Assembly: GCF_003589595.1 (NCBI RefSeq)
Contig: NW_020654422.1
Location: 11,128,358 to 11,192,357 of the forward strand
Reading direction: 5' to 3'
DNA from: Hyposmocoma kahamanoa
Lineage: Eukaryota; Arthropoda; Insecta; Lepidoptera; Cosmopterigidae
DNA length: 64,000 nucleotides
The position numbers were made by a program, and so were the translations under genes. This document shows, piece after piece, positions 35,291-46,929 of the stretch; within the stretch, counting starts at the first letter, position 1; every line of letters begins with the position of its first letter. The notes under the pieces were generated by a model, which was given only the letters and a program-made list of their open reading frames with translations, searched no databases and had not been told where the DNA came from.

Positions 35291-36110
35291 GCTAATAGTA
35301 ATATTAATTAACTGACTTAAATTTTATTTTTTCCATCTTATTAAGATTTAAGATCATTGAATCTTAGAGGATGGAAAAAAACCTTGAATAGACAAATATC
35401 GTCAGACTTGATGATTAATGACAAGATAATATGTTATTATTTTACAATAAAAATCCATTTAATGTTTGGAAGCTCTGTTTCTTTAAGCTATTTTTAAGTA
35501 TTTGAAATAGATATATAATATATAGAATAGAGAAGTATGAAAGATGGAAATTTTTCATATAATTTCTAATAGTCAGTACTCCGAGCAAAAAAAAAACGTA
35601 ATAAAAAACGTAATAAAGTTAGTAAATATTGCTTTGCTTACAAAATAACTGAATGACATGGTGCCTGATAAAAGACCCAAAATTTACTTCTGTTTAGTGC
35701 TAAAAATCAAATTGTTTTAACGGTATAAAGCTTTTAATTTTAGATAAATATTTTTAAAGCTTTTTTTTAAAATTTAGCACAAATTCTTTGATTCATACTT
35801 TTTCTTGAATTCAAAGCGTTTTGCAAAATTGTCGTAAAATGCTACCAATATTTCTGAACAAACTGAACTGCAAAAACAAGGATAGTATGAATGTCGATCC
35901 ATTTTGTTTCCAAACTTCCACCAAAACTTTTTCAATTATAAGTAAATTAAAGGAAATGTTCTAAGCGTTCTATAAACTTCACGGCATTACTACAAAACTA
36001 TTTGTTTTTGTTCTCCCATTCCCATTACTTCTTTGTTTAAACGAGGCCCTTGCGTTAATAATAAATAATTAATTAATTAACAACGTAACACAAAAATTGA
36101 ACAGACATTG
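35291..36110. other. No gene recognised
   Basis: AT-rich sequence without assignable features. Confidence 0.4.
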
Positions 36111-36111
36111 T

Positions 36112-36405
36112 TTAAAAAACCGACCTCAAAAGTTAATGGAATTACATTCATTTGCCAAGTGCTATTGAAATCGGTTACCGGAAAGTGCGCGAAAACGGAT
36201 TCATCCCCTAGTTTGCCACCCATAGAGATGGAATATTTTCTTCAAATTTAAATAGGACCACTATTGAGGTACCCCCTTTAAAAAAAAAGGAATCATCCAA
36301 ATCGGTACACAAATGCCTAAGTTATCGCGTAACCTACATACAAAATTAAGAAAAAACACACAGACGAATTGAGAAACTCCTCCTTTTTTAAGTCGGTTAA
36401 AAATA
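36112..36405. mobile_element. MITE-like repeat M2, copy 1
   Basis: Opens AAAAAACCGACCTCAAAA and closes with the near-complement TTTTTTAAGTCGGTTAAAA. Inside are GGATTCATCCCCTAGTTTGC and GAAACTCCTCC. A reversed copy is at 59543-59838 and a fragment near 42240-42290. Confidence 0.7.
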
Positions 36406-37060
36406 ATTAAAGTAACGTAACAACATTGGATTGTTTAATTATGTTGCATTTGCTGTAACGTGGGTTGTTAGAAACAACAATATTGCCTTTATATAATACG
36501 TAAACAATAGTTTCTAACATAGTACGTTTGCATTTCAAAGGCGAAAATTAGCACGAGTTCAACAAAGGCAGTAACACCTTCATTCCAAGCGTCTGCTTCG
36601 TTTTGTACTTGCTTTCACACAATCTATTAGCCGCCCAACCAACAGGTTCCTTTTCTTCCGTCTTCCCTGAGTGATTCAGAAAAATATTATATACTTTCCG
36701 GCCACATTTACATAACGCTTCAAGCGTGCGCCTTTGTGTAATAAGCCCCCGTAGCACTCTAAATTAATTTTGAGAGGAAGTAGCATTTCGAGTATTCCAT
36801 TAAAGCATTAATTAAGGACAAAGCCACGTAGATGCCTAATAGAAACATTATAGATAAGACAAATTGGAAAGAGACCGCAAGTCGCTTTTGCGTACTTTGG
36901 TGTAGGTACTCCCACCATCTCCAACGACAATCTTTGTTAAGATTGACATGAAAATATATCTCATGTTATTCTATTCCGACACTACGTTTAGTATAATATA
37001 TATAAAATTTGAATTTCATTTTAATTACAATTTTAATTGAATATGAGAGTAGTCAAGTTA
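36406..37060. other. No gene recognised
   Basis: The frame on the minus strand at 36548-36757 has no family motif. Confidence 0.4.
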
Positions 37061-37064
37061 TTTC

Positions 37065-37455
37065 CTACCGGCCTACGTACATTTTACGCAACTTAACAAA
37101 CTGAGTAATGTAAAGGTAGAATATCGTAGCCAATAAATGATATTGCAATCTGCCTGCCGACTCGTAAATCTCGTTCATGACATCAAAAATATTGAAGCTA
37201 GAGTATAGCAGATGTGTCATATCTTTCATGTTTAATGCATTTATGAATCGGATAATTTGTCTATTTTAAATAATATACATTTTATGAAATAATGTACTAG
37301 TACACCTCAGCTACGTTAGCTACGCTCAGCTACGCTACGTTGGAAATGTATGGAACGAACAAATGTATTGGACCATTTGGTAGCACTAGAGCTCCTTGTG
37401 AAAGAGTTCATCCATGGAAATACTGCCACCTTACCTATTTCTGCCGCCAAGCATT
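37065..37455 (-). repeat. Inverted partner of DR1 long copy
   Basis: The reverse complement of this block follows 34072-34430 in order: TGCTTGGCGGCAGAAATAGG, AAATGGTCCAATAC, GTGTACTAGTACATTA, ACGAGTCGGCAG and GGCCGGTAGGAAA. The two arms are 2.6 kb apart. Confidence 0.75.
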
Positions 37456-37901
37456 ACTGTTTGTATAAGTGACGTTAATAGTAATCGAAGTTGGAAATCC
37501 GTTCCACAAGATATAGAAACTTTTTTACAAATCGTGCGTCATTTGAATTGGCAGGCCATAGATGATTATGATTTTTTTGAACAGAATAAACATTCTGAAA
37601 AGAAGGCAAGAAATAAAATACAAAGGAAAAGGAAAATCAAATTTATTTTGTTAACAATATCAAATAAACGTGAAAAATATTTATAAGTTAAATAGAATCA
37701 TCTACTTTGGAACAATGCCATTTCTAAGATAATTAGTAGATTTGTTTGTTGTGCCCTTAGAATAATAACGCATAGAAACCTAGCCCGCACACGCTAAGTG
37801 AGGCAAGTTAAAGGCTTCCACACGGGCTCCCAGGAGCGCGCGGGCTGTTAGTGCTCAAGGTCAAATTGCACCGCGAACAGCTCCAAAATTTTTTGTTAAA
37901 A

Positions 37902-37978
37902 ATGACGAAATGTGCGGTAAATGGGTGTAAAAATAGAACAAACAAACATAAAATAGACACTAACATCACATTCCACAA
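37902..37978 (+). CDS. First exon of a THAP-domain gene
   Basis: ATG at 37902 opens MTKCAVNGCKNRTNKHKIDT followed by NITFHK, then a consensus donor, CACAA|GTAAGT, in phase 2. The pattern M-x2-C-A-x-x-G-C-x-N-R ... F-H-K is the opening of a THAP zinc finger, a C2CH DNA-binding domain found in chromatin proteins and P-element-type transposases. An upstream GC-rich stretch (37780-37880) could be its promoter. The remaining zinc ligands must lie in a later exon, which I did not find before the repeat array at 38545. It may be a host gene nested in rdgA or a P-like transposon remnant. Confidence 0.65.
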
Positions 37979-38540
37979 GTAAGTAATGCGTTTCAACTCA
38001 TATTTATATGTAATTATTCACTAAAACAGAAAAATAATTTCGCGGCAACAAGATACGAAAGTGTTGCAAAGTAACGAATTTTTTTTCTCCCCATTTTGCT
38101 ATTCTGTATCAAAATAATTATATTACGTAAATTTTAGTGGTGCCTGTAATTTCGATTTATTTGCGCATCTTGAACTAATATTTACTTGAATAAACATTAA
38201 ATGTTTTCGTTAACTCCTCTAAGTGATTGGGACACTTAATTATTTTATAATACTTTTAAGGGCTCTGCGTTCATGCTTTATTGAATAATTATTTATTTTA
38301 ATTTTATTTGAATTGCAGCACATATTGCAACAAATTTACAGTATATATTCATTTCTACTATAGTGTTGGCACCACCAGTACTACTTTGATAGCTTATTAT
38401 ATCTCTTTCTTTTCGTAACTCAAGCGAAATATTTGATATTGAAATATTTTATTTTCTTAAAAGGGGAGCATTCTTAAGCGATTTTTTAATCTATTTTAAC
38501 AGTTATTTTCTTTAATGTTTGCTTATGGCATTTTCGGTTT
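37979..38540. other. Presumed THAP gene intron
   Basis: AT-rich with no second THAP exon recognised. Confidence 0.35.
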
Positions 38541-38544
38541 TAGG

Positions 38545-39120
38545 TTTCGAATATGGCACTTATTTCTAAATCCAAGATGGCGGGCGCGATTTTTCGAATA
38601 ATGGCAAGTTGGGTATCGTTTTCGAGATGTTTGGGAATGTTCAATACAAATATGGCACTCATTTCTAAATCCAAGATGGCCAACACGACAGTTCAAACAA
38701 AAGCAATATTCGTAATGAGCACCCCCAAATACCTCGAAAACGATACCCAACTTGCCATTATTTGAAAAATCGTGCCCTCCATCTTGGATTTACAAATAGT
38801 GCCATATTCACACTGAGCATCCCCAAATACCTCGAAAATGATACCCACATAGCATATTTTTGAAAAAATCGTGCCCACCATCTTGGATTTAGAAATGAGT
38901 GCCACATTCGTAATGAGCACCCCCAAGTACCTCGAAAATGATACCCATATTGCATTTATTTGAAAACTCGTGTCCGCCATCTTGGATTTAGAAATGAGTG
39001 CCATATTNNNNNNNNNNGAAATGAGTGCCATATTCGTAATGAGCATCCCCAAATACCTCGAAAAGGATACCCATATAGCACATTTTGAAAAATCGTGTCC
39101 GCCATCTTGGATTTACAAAT
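38545..39120. repeat. Tandem array, about 120-bp units, orientation switch
   Basis: Units contain CTAAATCCAAGATGGC, a GAAAAATCGTGCCCNCCAT-like block and CCTCGAAAATGATACCCA. The first unit or two run in + orientation (38545-38690) and the rest, about four, are reversed (38695-39120). Reversed units read as a protein-like repeat (ISKSKM, WVSFSRYLG), but no start, domain or fixed frame supports a gene. Confidence 0.85.
39008..39017. other. Assembly gap (10 N)
   Basis: Ten N inside the array. GAAATGAGTGCCATATT is present on both sides of the gap, so the copy number here is uncertain. Confidence 0.98.
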
Positions 39121-39130
39121 AAGTGCTTTT

Positions 39131-39255
39131 CATCGACAAAACCGAGCGTATCTGTAGGCACCTGATCGACATTGTCGATCGACAGTAACGATCGACAAAA
39201 TCGAGCACATCTGTAGGCACATGATCGACAATGTCGGACAAATCTGTAGGCACCT
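39131..39255 (+). repeat. Short tandem repeat, about 60-bp unit
   Basis: TCGACAAAACCGAGCGTATC followed by TGTAGGCACCTGATCGACA is repeated as TCGACAAAATCGAGCACATC with TGTAGGCACATGATCGACA. A third partial unit ends at TCTGTAGGCACC. Confidence 0.8.
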
Positions 39256-39601
39256 TTATCTTAATGATGAGTTAAGGAAGATACAATTTCCCCACTTTTG
39301 AGGGAAATGTTATTCCATGGCATCATTATTTGTATATTTGTGTGCGTGCCCACGAGCGTAGTTACAAGTTGCTTACGCCTACATGAATTTGGTTTTTGCC
39401 TCACTTGTGACAGTTCGTTTGATAAAACTATCATTCTATGCGTTATTATTCTAAGGTTGTGCCCTTATCCTTTCAACATCATAAAATAAATCTGCAATAA
39501 ATTTCTCATAGATGGCGCTACGACTAAAAAGTCGTTGAAAGGGCAAGTACAAAGACACGACACGAGCACATAGAAAAATTCGTGAGGTCCGTTGGTTCGT
39601 T

Positions 39602-39730
39602 CCGTGGCTTAGTTGGTATAGCGTCTGGCACGGTATGCAAGAAGACGTCGGTTCGAATCCGACCGGATCGAAGGAATTTTTTCTGAGTGTTTTGTCTGAG
39701 TGTTCGATCTTTGTATTAATAATTATAACA
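39602..39730 (+). mobile_element. tRNA-derived SINE S1, most complete copy
   Basis: TGGCTTAGTTGGTATAGCG (A box) and GGTTCGAATCC (B box) are spaced as in a tRNA promoter. A body GACCGGATCGAAGGAATTTT and tail GATCTTTGTATTAATAATTA follow. Related copies: 9655, 19575, 19879 and 59165. There is no acceptor-stem pairing with the tail, so it is not a tRNA gene. Confidence 0.82.
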
Positions 39731-39734
39731 AAAT

Positions 39735-41205
39735 TTAATTATTAACAAAAATATAAATAAGATATATAGCAATAACATAATTTTTTTTTCTAAATTATGC
39801 GTGGTATGCGATTCCTTGTATTATATTTACTTTAACATGGTAATTAGTGCATTTTCTAAATACACACGTCGCCATTTATTCTTGAAATTTGAATAAAATG
39901 ACGCAATTCTACAAATGTCAGGTTCGTCGCTTTGTTCGACGCAGATTGATTGTAAGGTCGGTCATTTGACTGAGATTCGAGTCTTCACTATGCGGACGCT
40001 ATTAATACTTCCATATTTTTTTGTATAAAATATCATTGCTTTTATTGCAAATTTGACTAAAGAAAATTTTTTTAAATGTTCACTGCTTCTTTGTTTACGT
40101 TTTTTCTAATCCCAAAAAGTAATTACAGTCTGCTCAAAAATGTACGTCCAGTAATTTGGGCGAATAGAATAATAGGTTTATAAATTAAATTTTTAAAAAA
40201 AGCCACAAATACCAAGTCGACCATTACTTAAATTTATGTTTTTAAACTTGACACTTTTCGCTATTAATTTATCTGTATTCAGTGACAATGATCACTTTAA
40301 ATCACTTTCCAAGAAGTCTTTTTATTAATGGACATTATAAATCAGCCCTGTTGTGTTGCGTAAATAAAGATACTGTAGTCTAGGCTCTACTCTATGTGTA
40401 GAACTACTGGCTGAGTGAATATAGTTTTGTATTTAGAATGTGTTTGAAAAAATAGGTTAGAAGAAAAGAACATCTTGATAGATCTAGAAGTAGCCTCAAA
40501 ATATAAATATGTGAAAAAAGTACAATAAACATCTAATTTTGAAGATTATCCCAGTTTATATTTATAAAGTACCTCTCGCTACGCATCCTAAGCTACGTCT
40601 CCAGGTTACAGTACTCATAATATTTCGCAATGATAATATCAATACACATTAAAATTATATTAAAATAATGAATGATGAAATATCGTATTTGAACTGAACA
40701 TAAGTCGTTATTATTATATCGAACAAATGTTATTAGAAGACTGGATTAAATTTCCATAGCATGGAATCTTGATTGACTTTTAAAGTCAATCATGAAAATT
40801 TATTTCAAGACTGACTTTGCACGTCGACGTATCCTGGATCAGGTGTAAAGAGCACTTTCAAATGTCAAAACTAAAATGAACTAAAAACGTCTAAATTTTG
40901 ACGCTCTAGTAATAATTTCCAAATAATATTTGAATTAAGAGAAGTAATTATTGCGAATATTGAAATATGAAAGAAACAGCACTAGCGTCATTCGTTATGT
41001 TTGTTTGATAATAAACGATTGTTTTACATTTTGAAGAACAAGGATAGCGATATGAAATTGTTTAGATAATTATAATCTATGATGTTTAATCATCGCCGCG
41101 AAAATTGTAATCCTTTTAATTGCATCGTTGTAAAACTACGAAACAAAAAATGGTCGGTTTTTGTAGTACAGTTTTTACACAATTTATTTTTTTAAGTTAT
41201 TAATT
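39735..41205. other. No gene recognised
   Basis: AT-rich sequence with short frames only. Confidence 0.4.
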
Positions 41206-41208
41206 TTT

Positions 41209-41400
41209 AGGAAATGAAACTATTTTTCCGTATTTAAATCGCGTATATTTGTTTTTTCAAACAAACCGACGTTACGGGCTCTTTACAGGTCCCATGGTCA
41301 CGGTTGACAGGGGTGGTACAGTCTTCAACCAGTTGTGTCTAATATTGATGCAAACCACCCTATTTTTTATTATAGTTACAATAGTTATTAATCAAATACA
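41209..41400 (+). repeat. Foldback-family F1 long-form copy 2
   Basis: AGGAAATGAAACTATTTTTC, AACCGACGTTACGGGCTC, CCCATGGTCACGGTTGAC and GGTACAGTCTTCAACCAGTT, in the same order as at 19349-19570. Confidence 0.75.
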
Positions 41401-41756
41401 AAATAATTGAATGTTTTCTTTGTAAAATTAAAAATTAGGCACTGTATTAAAAATGTTCTTCTCACCTTTTTCCAATAAGTAATATGTAACAATCTATTTT
41501 TTAATTTCGTTTGTCGCGTACAATTTTTACATTAATAAAATTACCGTGCAAAACTGGCAAAATGTTTTAAGATCATCTGTTACCTTGTGGCCATGTTTGG
41601 CACTGCAACATTTTTTCGCGGCCAATGGTTGAAGCGCGCGCGTGACATCACGGTGCTACCCATGTTTGCTATTGTGATACAATTTAAAAAAATTGTCACT
41701 CGACACGACTTTGACAGCTAAATGTGGATATAAGAGATTTTTCGCGGCGGCTTGCT

Positions 41757-41817
41757 ATGGACACTGATTTGATCAAGTTCCACCAGCTAATAGGGAATTT
41801 GTCTCCACGTGTAATCA
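41757..41817 (+). CDS. Weak candidate first exon
   Basis: ATGG at 41757 opens MDTDLIKFHQLIGNLSPRVI followed by a strong donor, ATCA|GTAAGTAT, in phase 1. Upstream lie GCGCGCGCGTGACATCACGG, a CCAAT and GGATATAAGAG, all promoter-like. I do not recognise the peptide. Transposon first exons can look the same. Confidence 0.3.
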
Positions 41818-41835
41818 GTAAGTATCGAGTCTTTA

Positions 41836-42380
41836 TTATTATTGAATTATTTATTGTACAGGAAAACACAAATCACATTTAGTAAAACGGGAAACACAAA
41901 CAAAAGGCTTATTTCTATAAGAAATTTCTTCCTGCAGACCAAAATATAGGACACAATAATTGCAATAACGGGTTTACGTGCATAACAAAACAAAATTAAA
42001 TTATGTAATAAAATAATAATAAAAAAAAAAATTAAATTACTACAGAATATATAAATACTTGAGCTGACTGAGCGATAGTGTGAGATTCGATCATATTTAC
42101 GAAGGCCAAAGATAGAACCTCATACATAGATTTTGCAATCGTTCAAGCTTATTTAGCAGTACTTTGTTGTCTGCAGAGCAGCCGAAATTGTTGTTGGTCA
42201 AGAGTAACTTCAGTGTTTTGGTACCATAACCCACATCGCAACGCAAACTCGGATTCATCCCCTAGTTCGCCACTATACGGAACTTGACACAGGAGACAAT
42301 AAAAATCGGTTCTCACTACTCAAAGTATATTGAGAGAAAAACGCCTTCAATTGGAGACAATTAAAATAATTGTTCCTTAT
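41836..42380 (-). repeat. LINE tail and MITE M2 fragment
   Basis: GAATTATTTATTGTACAGG resembles minus-strand LINE 3' ends. CGGATTCATCCCCTAGTTCG near 42250 matches M2 at 36203. The rest is unassigned. Confidence 0.4.
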
Positions 42381-42384
42381 GTTA

Positions 42385-42702
42385 ATATTTCAAAATCGAC
42401 AGTATTGAAAGCATTACTGAAGTCCAACAATGTGAGGACAGTGTCAATGTCGTCAGAAATCTTGACAAGACCAGTAGTCGTACTATCACCCGGGCGGAAA
42501 CCGGATTGAAATGCGTTCAAAAGGTTGTGACGGCCAAGGAAAAGAGTGAGTTGGTGATGGACTAACTTTTCAAGGACCTTGGAGAGAAAAGGAAGAATAG
42601 ATATCGGCCGATACTCGGAAAAGGAAGAAGGATTTGCTTTTTTTGGAAGAGGAATAATTTGGATATCTTTCCACGCCGTAGAAAAAATAGAAGATGAGAT
42701 AA
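42385..42702 (-). pseudogene. LINE reverse-transcriptase fragment
   Basis: One open minus-strand frame without a start codon reads SSSIFSTAWKDIQIIPLPKK, NPSSFSEYRPISILPFLSKV, LGRHNLLNAFQSGFRPGDST and TLLDFSNAFNTVDF. These are the RT fingers and first palm motif of CR1/Jockey-type LINEs (W-K---I-PLPK, YRPIS-LP, Q-GFR-G-ST, D-S-AF-TVD). It is interrupted at 42702/42703 by the terminal-repeat element. Confidence 0.82.
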
Positions 42703-45459
42703 CCCAAGCAGCACACCCATATCTAAATATATACTATAAGATATCTAATAGAATTTAATTCGATTGAATATTTTAAGAGTTCAAATTCCCTCAAGACATC
42801 TCTTAGAAGGTTTATATGTAGATAATTTAAAGTAAAAGTGGACACAATTTTATTAGTAGGTAGATAACAAAAGTGCTTTGGGGAAACTATCTGTAGGTAG
42901 TGTTAAGAGTGATTCTTATCTTTTTTCTCAAGTAACCCTTCTAGAATGATACAAGACCATTTGTAGAATGTAGACAGTTTTTATTTAGTCTTGTAGACAG
43001 TTTTTAGATAATTTGTAGTCTATTATAGTTCTCTTAGTAAATTTTCAAACCAAAATACTAAAGCGTTACAAACATAAGACGCAATTCTCTTAATACTAAT
43101 AGATTTCAAGTTTAATGGCTTACAATATATAAACTATCAAAATTGCAACATGGCGAAATTAGATATAATATTTCTGACTTTTTCGCGCAATGTTTAATCG
43201 GTTAGAAAGCGCAAATTGACGTGCGACTTTAAATACATTGGCCAAAGTGATGTAAAACCTGCCATAAAAGTAATGCGCTCGCTAATTTTTAAATATTTAT
43301 GTATAAAATATATACTTAATAAAAAAACAGTTATCGATTTTCGGTTTTAAATATAAAATAACATATAAAGATAACAAATTTTTCTCGGTTACTTCATAAT
43401 CATTCTTTATAAATAAAAATGGCGATAAGAATTTAAAGCTTTTTTTAAAACACTGTTGGGAGCATTTTGTCTATAGCTTTATCTATAGAAAAACTTTGGA
43501 ATACGAAAAGATTATTTTTACTTGCTTTGGTGTAGCTGATCTTATAGAAGAATATACACTCCTATGAAGCTTTTATGATTGTCTACAAAACGCGATGTTT
43601 CTAAGCGATTTTTTCTTTTGACAGTATTACAAAACCTTTATAAAAGTTTTAGAGAATAGTGAGCGTATTATGCAATAAAAAACTTTTCAAAACACTAGGT
43701 CAAAAAAACAATTGAAAAAATCCAATTTGTCGCAAAAAAACGTTATTCTGTATAATTATATGAAATGTGTTATATATGACTAGAAAGGTTGATAAATTCC
43801 CTATCATATAAATATAAGGAATATTTTAATGACATACCTAACTTATGTAGGAAGAAATAAAATTTTCATTACAAAATTGAGGTTATTTCTTCACGCCAAA
43901 CACATTTCACACAACGATTTCACAATATTTTATTGATAGACGGTACAATACACATACACAACATTGAAGTACCGTAGTTTACGCGCTCATTTCAATTGTT
44001 TTTATCACTTCAGAACACGGAATTTCTTCACAATGTTTATTTATTTGTCAACAAACAAAGCCATGACCGGCTCGCGCGGGAGTTGCGACTATTGTACCCA
44101 GCATTGCCAATTTGTGGGAAATTCCCAAATTGTGGGGAATTTCAACTAGATTGGGGATTATGTAGGGATTGGCGCTATGTGACAAAAATACATTTTATCA
44201 TTTTGTATTAATCTATCAATTGCTGGTGCATCGCTAGTTTGATCGTTACTGTTAGAAACACTGTGATGGACTATATCGACGTGTTTCTCAACATTGCACA
44301 TCTCTCGTATTATTAAGAAGTAGCTTAAATAGAATTATTATTAGAGCACTTGGTTCTGAATTGTAAAATTACCAGTCGGTGCGTGTTGAGTTCGCGATTC
44401 TTTCTCCCGCTTAGGCCGGTCCCCGGTATGAAGCAAAACGAAATCAGTTATTGATATACAAAGCCGAGCAGTTGGTACTTCCACACCACAACTTACCACT
44501 CGTCAACTTTGAATATTAAATATAAGTAGGTCGAAACTCATTGATTATTTCTAACATTAACATAGTGTCACCAAATGCACAACAAATAATCAATTTGCTT
44601 AATTTTGTAAAGCAAAGAAAATGATTTTTTTTCCAAATATTCTTCAGTTGAATCTAATTAAAATAAACGATTTAAGGTCATCTAATTTTATTATTAGTTT
44701 TACATTTTACGTTCTGTTTATATTCACAGCATACGTAATAGATTATTACATTTTGAGTTTCTTAATCTTTATTATATTTTTTAAACGATATATTTCTAAT
44801 AAATAATGAAAACTCGAGATGTGGGGAATTTGTGGGGAATATGACCTTTGCTCTTCCCAACTTTGGGGATTTTAACCGTGATTTTTGGGGATTTTGAACC
44901 ATTGGCATTGGCAACGCTGATTGTATCGAATGATGTAATTCAATATTCAAGGTTCATCATCTCCACCAGATCTTTTAATATTCTTTACTTTATCCATTTT
45001 GCATGAACTCTTACAACGTCCAATAGAGTAAAAACCCTAATTGTAGTATTTTTTTAAATAAAATCTACTGAAGACGCGCTATAACGTGTTTGTCATAAGT
45101 ACAAACACTACAGAATGTCTATAAATTAAATATATCTAGAATAAACTTAAGAACACTAGTTTTTAGAGTATTAATAGACTTTACAGGATGTGTATAGAAC
45201 AATTTTACTAAAAATAATCAGTGGTTCTACAGATGAACTTAAAATAAGAACTATAAGAGTAAATCTTAAGAGAGATTACACTTAATTAAGTTGTTTGGTC
45301 TTAAGAAGGTTTTAAAATTTTGACTTGAGTGAAATAAGTCTATAAGAACAATTTCTTTTTTCTGAAACCATTTATAGAGAATTATTATCTAAATGTATAC
45401 CATTTTAAGACTGTTCATAGATATAACAGTTTTAAGACGTATAAAGTGTGCTCCTTGGG
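42703..45459. mobile_element. 2.76-kb terminal-inverted-repeat element, class unknown
   Basis: The left end CCCAAGCAGCACAC pairs with the right end GTGTGCTCCTTGGG (13 of 14). The left flank is LINE RT sequence; the right flank (45460-45483) reads on the minus strand as QMLNTS, plausibly the residues just before that RT fragment, which supports one insertion into a LINE. No transposase frame is present. Both halves are rich in motifs such as CTATAAGA, CTTAAGA and GTAGATA. A hAT-like element is nested at 44099-44919. No clear target duplication was found. Confidence 0.6.
44099..44919. mobile_element. hAT-like non-autonomous element
   Basis: CAGCATTGCCAAT at the left and ATTGGCAACGCTG at the right are inverted with one mismatch. 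They are flanked by ATTGTACC (44091-44098) and ATTGTATC (44920-44927), an 8-bp duplication with one change. CAG-start termini and 8-bp duplications are hAT features. GTGGGGAATTT-like motifs recur beside both ends. The 821-bp interior has no transposase. Confidence 0.75.
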
Positions 45460-45481
45460 AGAGGTGTTGAGCATTTGGGCT

Positions 45482-46036
45482 ATGAATTTATTGTTTCTCA
45501 AAATATTATCCGTTAGCGTTAATGCACTTTTTCATACGAATGAACCAATTTTGAAAACATTTATGCCACTCCGTGATAATCTTTGAAACATATTTTTCAT
45601 ACTCTTCGACAGCCTCTTCAGGTGATGAAAATAGTTAACCACGTAACTGGTTCTTAATTTTTGGAAATAAAGAAAAGTCACAAGGTTGGCACCTTGTGAC
45701 TTTTATTTATTTACATTTCCTGGCGGTTGGGACTGTACGCGGGATGGCTCATAAGGTCATCGTTGTTCACCTACAAAAATTCATTTGTCTGTCTGGCCGT
45801 GTGAGAACTGGCTATATCGTGGTGCAAGTTGATACGGCGTTTACGGTTATTTTTGCGGAGTTTGTCAATAACTTCCGACAAACAAATGGTCGTGTACCAA
45901 TCACTACTCACAGTACAGCGATTCTCCAAAGCAGTAGTACCCACGTGTCCAGTTTTATTAAAAAAAGAAGCAATCATCCGCTTAGAGGCACTTTACACGC
46001 GCGCCAATTTGATTGGTTTCGGCTCATCTCGAAAGA
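45482..46036 (-). pseudogene. mariner 3' half, split by a LINE
   Basis: On the minus strand: KRMIASFFNKTGHV, YTTICLSEVIDKLRKNNRKR, NLHHDIASSHTARQTNEFL (second Asp), a damaged DLAPCD region, FPKIKNQLRG, FSSPEEAVEEYEKYV and FQNWFIRMKKCINANG. A 10-bp hairpin, GTCACAAGGT/ACCTTGTGAC, at 45675-45698 replaces the expected sequence near the third Asp. The 3' terminal repeat is lost. Same family as 4950-5686. Confidence 0.85.
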
Positions 46037-46409
46037 CCCATATAAGATAAGATAAAATAAATTTATTTCAATATGACTTAATCTAATACAATTATAATGA
46101 AAACAATGTAATGAAGATAAAATATTAAAATAAACGGTAATAAACAAAAAAAAGAAAAAAATCTGAATTATATAAGATAATCATGGTAAAATTAAACATT
46201 TTAATCTTAGTGCCTAATAGTGCAATTGCGATGCCTAAACTAAGTACATGTGTACCTGTATTTTAGGCATAATAGAGCATTTTTCATAACAAAGCTTTAA
46301 AAATAAGATAAAGATTTTATAAATTTAACAAATAAAAGATAAGTAGTTATAAGTAGTTACAATTTATAAAAGATAAGTAGTTAAACATTACTTATTATAT
46401 AAATATAAA

Positions 46410-46929
46410 TTATAAAATAACTTCCAACAAGTCCTCGGTATCATTGTAGGTTTTACTCTTAAGCCAAAATTTGATGGTCTTTTTACATTCAGTTTTATTC
46501 ATATGAAAATAATGCAAAGTAGAATTTATTTTAAAATAAAGGAATGTGCCAAGGAAGCAGAAGAATCTATGTGAGTGTGCTCTGCGGAGTTGTGTACGAG
46601 ATGAAAAGGGATCGTGGCGTCTTTGCTTAGTTACAGTCATGTAATCATATGGAGTAATTGAGTGCTTTTTCATAATTATTTGCAGGATAAACAGTTGCCG
46701 AACAGATAGAACATCGCACTCGTTTAGTGGGTTGGGTAATCGAAAGGACGAAAGTTGATCACTTTAAGAACAGCTCTCTGCGCTCTTTCCAGGTGTATCA
46801 GAGTGGTCTTATGTGCACCGCCCCAGGATGTAACGCAGTAAAGTAACAGTGATTGACAAAGGGCTAAATAAACTGATTTGAGAAGGGCACTGCTGGCCGA
46901 GTATTTAAATTTTTAAAAACATAAATCAA
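46410..46929 (-). pseudogene. LINE ORF2 C-terminus, frameshifted
   Basis: SSALLKSVYLALCQSLLLYC and TSWGGAHKTTLIHLERAQRA lead, after at least one frame change, to MKKHSITPYDYMTVTKQRRH and TECKKTIKFWLKSKTY with a stop at 46410. This is the usual C-terminus of CR1/Jockey-type RT proteins. Confidence 0.75.
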